Of a stretch of 64,000 nt of DNA, positions 62,659-64,000 are shown piece by piece. The notes beneath the pieces are model-generated. The model was not told the DNA's origin, searched no databases, and worked only from the letters and a program-made list of their open reading frames with translations. Made by a program: the position numbers and the translations under genes. The stretch comes from Acidimicrobiales bacterium (lineage in GTDB: Bacteria; Actinomycetota; Acidimicrobiia; Acidimicrobiales; SHLQ01), in the NCBI GenBank assembly GCA_020628865.1, contig JAHDEJ010000021.1, positions 33,502-97,501 on the forward strand, given 5' to 3'. Every line of letters starts with the position of its first letter. Within the stretch, counting starts at the first letter, position 1.

Positions 62659-63912
62659 GTGGGGCACTCGTCCGAGGTCGACACGGCGCTGACCGCGCTG
62701 GCCCGAGATCACTCGGGCCGGGTACTGGCCATCCTGGCCAGCCGGTTCAGCAGTGTCGACCTCGCCGACGACGCGGTGCAGGACGCACTGATCCGGGCCC
62801 ACGAGCGATGGCCAACCGATGGCATTCCGGACAATCCCGGTGGCTGGTTGATGACCGTCGCCGGCCGTCGGGCCATCGACCTGCAGCGTCGAACGGACGC
62901 CGCCACGCGGCAGCTCCGATCCTCGGCCCCCGAGCTCGACATGGATCCGAACGAACCGTCCGCAAACGAGCCGCTGATCGACGACGCCGGCCCGGCCATC
63001 GATGAGCAGCTGCGGCTCATGTTCCTCTGCTGCCATCCGGCACTCAGCCCGGACGCCCAGGTCGCCCTCACGCTTCGGCTCGTCGGCGGCTTGACCACCG
63101 AGGAGATCGCCGCTGCGTTCCTCGTGCCCCGGGCGACGCTTGCGCAACGGGTGAGTCGAGCGAAGGCGAAGATCCGCACGGCCGGCATTCCGCTGGCAAT
63201 CCCGGCAGATCCCGCCTCCCGTCTCGACGTCGTGCTCTCCGTCCTCTACCTCGTCTTCAACGAGGGCTACCTCAGCCACGGCGACGCCGTCGACCGGGTC
63301 GATCTCTGCGACGAGGCGATCCGACTCACTGGGCTGGTCCGGGAACTGTTGCCCGAGTCGGCGGAGTCTCATGGGCTCGCCGCGTTGATGGCCTTCCACC
63401 GGGCTCGACGAGCGAGTCGCTTCACCGCGGACGACGAGATCGTCCTGCTCGACGAGCAGGACCGCACGAGGTGGGACTTCGAGGAGATTCAGGCCGGGAA
63501 CGCCCACTTGCAGCAGGCGATGCGTCTGCAGACACCGGGGCGCTATCAGGTGCAGGCATTGATTGCGTCGTACCACGCCAACGCTCGCACGCACGACGAC
63601 ACGGACTGGACGCGGATCGTTGCGTTGTATGACCAGCTCCGGGCCATGGACCCATCACCTGTCGTGGCGCTCAACCATGCTGCGGCGGTGGCGATGGCCG
63701 ACGGTCCGCTGGCCGGCCTGCGGCTTCTCGAGGACGTCGACGGGCTCGACGACTATCACCTGTTCCACGCCACGCGGGCCGAACTCTTGCACCGATCCGG
63801 TGACCCGAACGCGGCGATCGACGCGTGGACTCGTGCCGCAGCACTCACCGACAACCCCGCTGAGCGGCGACTGATCGCCGCTCGAACCACCGCAGCCGAA
63901 CGAGACGTCTGA
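62659..63912 (+). CDS. ECF42-family RNA polymerase sigma factor with TPR-like C-terminal domain
   Basis: 417 residues, GTG start 7 bases after the YCII stop. Sigma2 (DDAVQDALIRAHERWPTDGI, then NPGGWLMTVAGRRAID), sigma4 (LRLVGGLTTEEIAAAFLVPR) and a long C-terminal extension with LSVLYLVFNEGYLSHGDAV (DUF6596-like) and TPR-like helices define ECF42. These have no anti-sigma factor; the C-terminal domain is needed for activity. Its own promoter motif lies upstream of the operon. Confidence 0.93.
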   Translation: MGHSSEVDTALTALARDHSGRVLAILASRFSSVDLADDAVQDALIRAHERWPTDGIPDNPGGWLMTVAGRRAIDLQRRTDAATRQLRSSAPELDMDPNEPSANEPLIDDAGPAIDEQLRLMFLCCHPALSPDAQVALTLRLVGGLTTEEIAAAFLVPRATLAQRVSRAKAKIRTAGIPLAIPADPASRLDVVLSVLYLVFNEGYLSHGDAVDRVDLCDEAIRLTGLVRELLPESAESHGLAALMAFHRARRASRFTADDEIVLLDEQDRTRWDFEEIQAGNAHLQQAMRLQTPGRYQVQALIASYHANARTHDDTDWTRIVALYDQLRAMDPSPVVALNHAAAVAMADGPLAGLRLLEDVDGLDDYHLFHATRAELLHRSGDPNAAIDAWTRAAALTDNPAERRLIAARTTAAERDV

Positions 63913-63914
63913 GG

Positions 63915-64000
63915 TCAGAGCTCTCGCGGTCGAACGAGCGCCGCAAGGCGGCCGCTGGTGGGCCCGAGGTCCGACCAGCCGGATTCGAACTGCAGATGGG
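63915..64000 (-). CDS. 3' end of an unidentified gene cut by the right edge
   Basis: A minus-strand frame is open from the right edge to a TGA at 63917-63915 and encodes 27 residues ending FESGWSDLGPTSGRLAALVR plus a short basic tail. It is convergent with the sigma-factor gene, two bases away, as is usual for real genes here. The product cannot be named from so short a piece. Confidence 0.45.
   Translation of the reverse strand, partial: HLQFESGWSDLGPTSGRLAALVRPREL

Noticed and set aside
63950..64000. tRNA T-arm-like GTTCGAATCC near the right edge
   Set aside because: The flanking bases do not pair as a T-stem and no acceptor or anticodon arm is visible; the frame reads as a gene end.
1..64000. 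CRISPR array, insertion sequence, integrase or prophage
   Set aside because: No regularly spaced repeats, transposase, integrase or phage structural genes were seen.

Overview
The window is high-GC (about 65 percent) bacterial DNA. Genes are packed tightly, with many 4-base start/stop overlaps and GTG or TTG starts. The gene set fits a free-living actinobacterium, most likely class Acidimicrobiia (Ilumatobacter-like): a DivIVA protein, an F420-type luciferase-like oxidoreductase, ECF41 and ECF42 sigma factors, DinB proteins, an acyl-CoA carboxylase pair, and secreted lipoproteins with poly-threonine linkers. This placement is inference; no rRNA or tRNA gene was seen.

Layout. Bases 1-3086 hold a DUF2339-like membrane protein cut by the left edge, a candidate structured small RNA with its own promoter and terminator (1198-1395), a DivIVA protein and a stand-alone 5'-3' exonuclease. 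Bases 3172-17323 are a surface-polysaccharide locus: five glycosyltransferases, two Wzz-like chain-length proteins (one carrying a BY-kinase-like domain without the Walker A lysine), an acetyltransferase, a GH9-like lipoprotein, a Wzy/WaaL-type protein and a Wzx-type flippase. Bases 17324-20981 look like a foreign insert of lower GC: a truncated nuclease gene and a polymorphic-toxin-like gene overlapping a probable immunity gene. A sulfotransferase follows.

Bases 22063-34969 are mostly housekeeping and accessory metabolism: an MFS transporter, a nickel/cobalt transporter, a HAD phosphatase, a LURP-one/DUF2510 protein, a K+ channel, an M24 hydrolase without metal ligands, DinB proteins, an LLM oxidoreductase, a GNAT, a serine hydrolase, and an ECF41 sigma factor coupled to an FAD oxidoreductase behind an ECF41-type promoter. 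The intergenic region at 25857-26145 carries palindromic repeats and a cluster of DnaA boxes.

Bases 35065-43796 form a membrane-stress-like module: a very large DUF3686-like AAA ATPase, a flotillin, a YqiJ-like OB-fold membrane protein and two small proteins. A winged-helix regulator is divergently transcribed from an overlapping promoter/operator. Bases 43808-56632 hold a TetR gene with an excellent operator, two methyltransferases, a fused 5-oxoprolinase, a REP-like repeat cluster, a beta-propeller lipoprotein, a diguanylate cyclase, a sugar symporter and a GH51-like hydrolase with a lamin-tail domain.

At 56693-57310 lies the most striking item: a thioredoxin-like lipoprotein gene interrupted by an in-frame UGA exactly at the first cysteine of its CxxC motif. 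A SECIS-like hairpin with a GGUC loop lies 26 bases downstream. This is a candidate selenoprotein that a standard gene caller would split in two. The window ends with an acyl-CoA carboxylase pair and an ECF42 operon (SRPBCC, YCII, sigma factor) preceded by an ECF42-type promoter.
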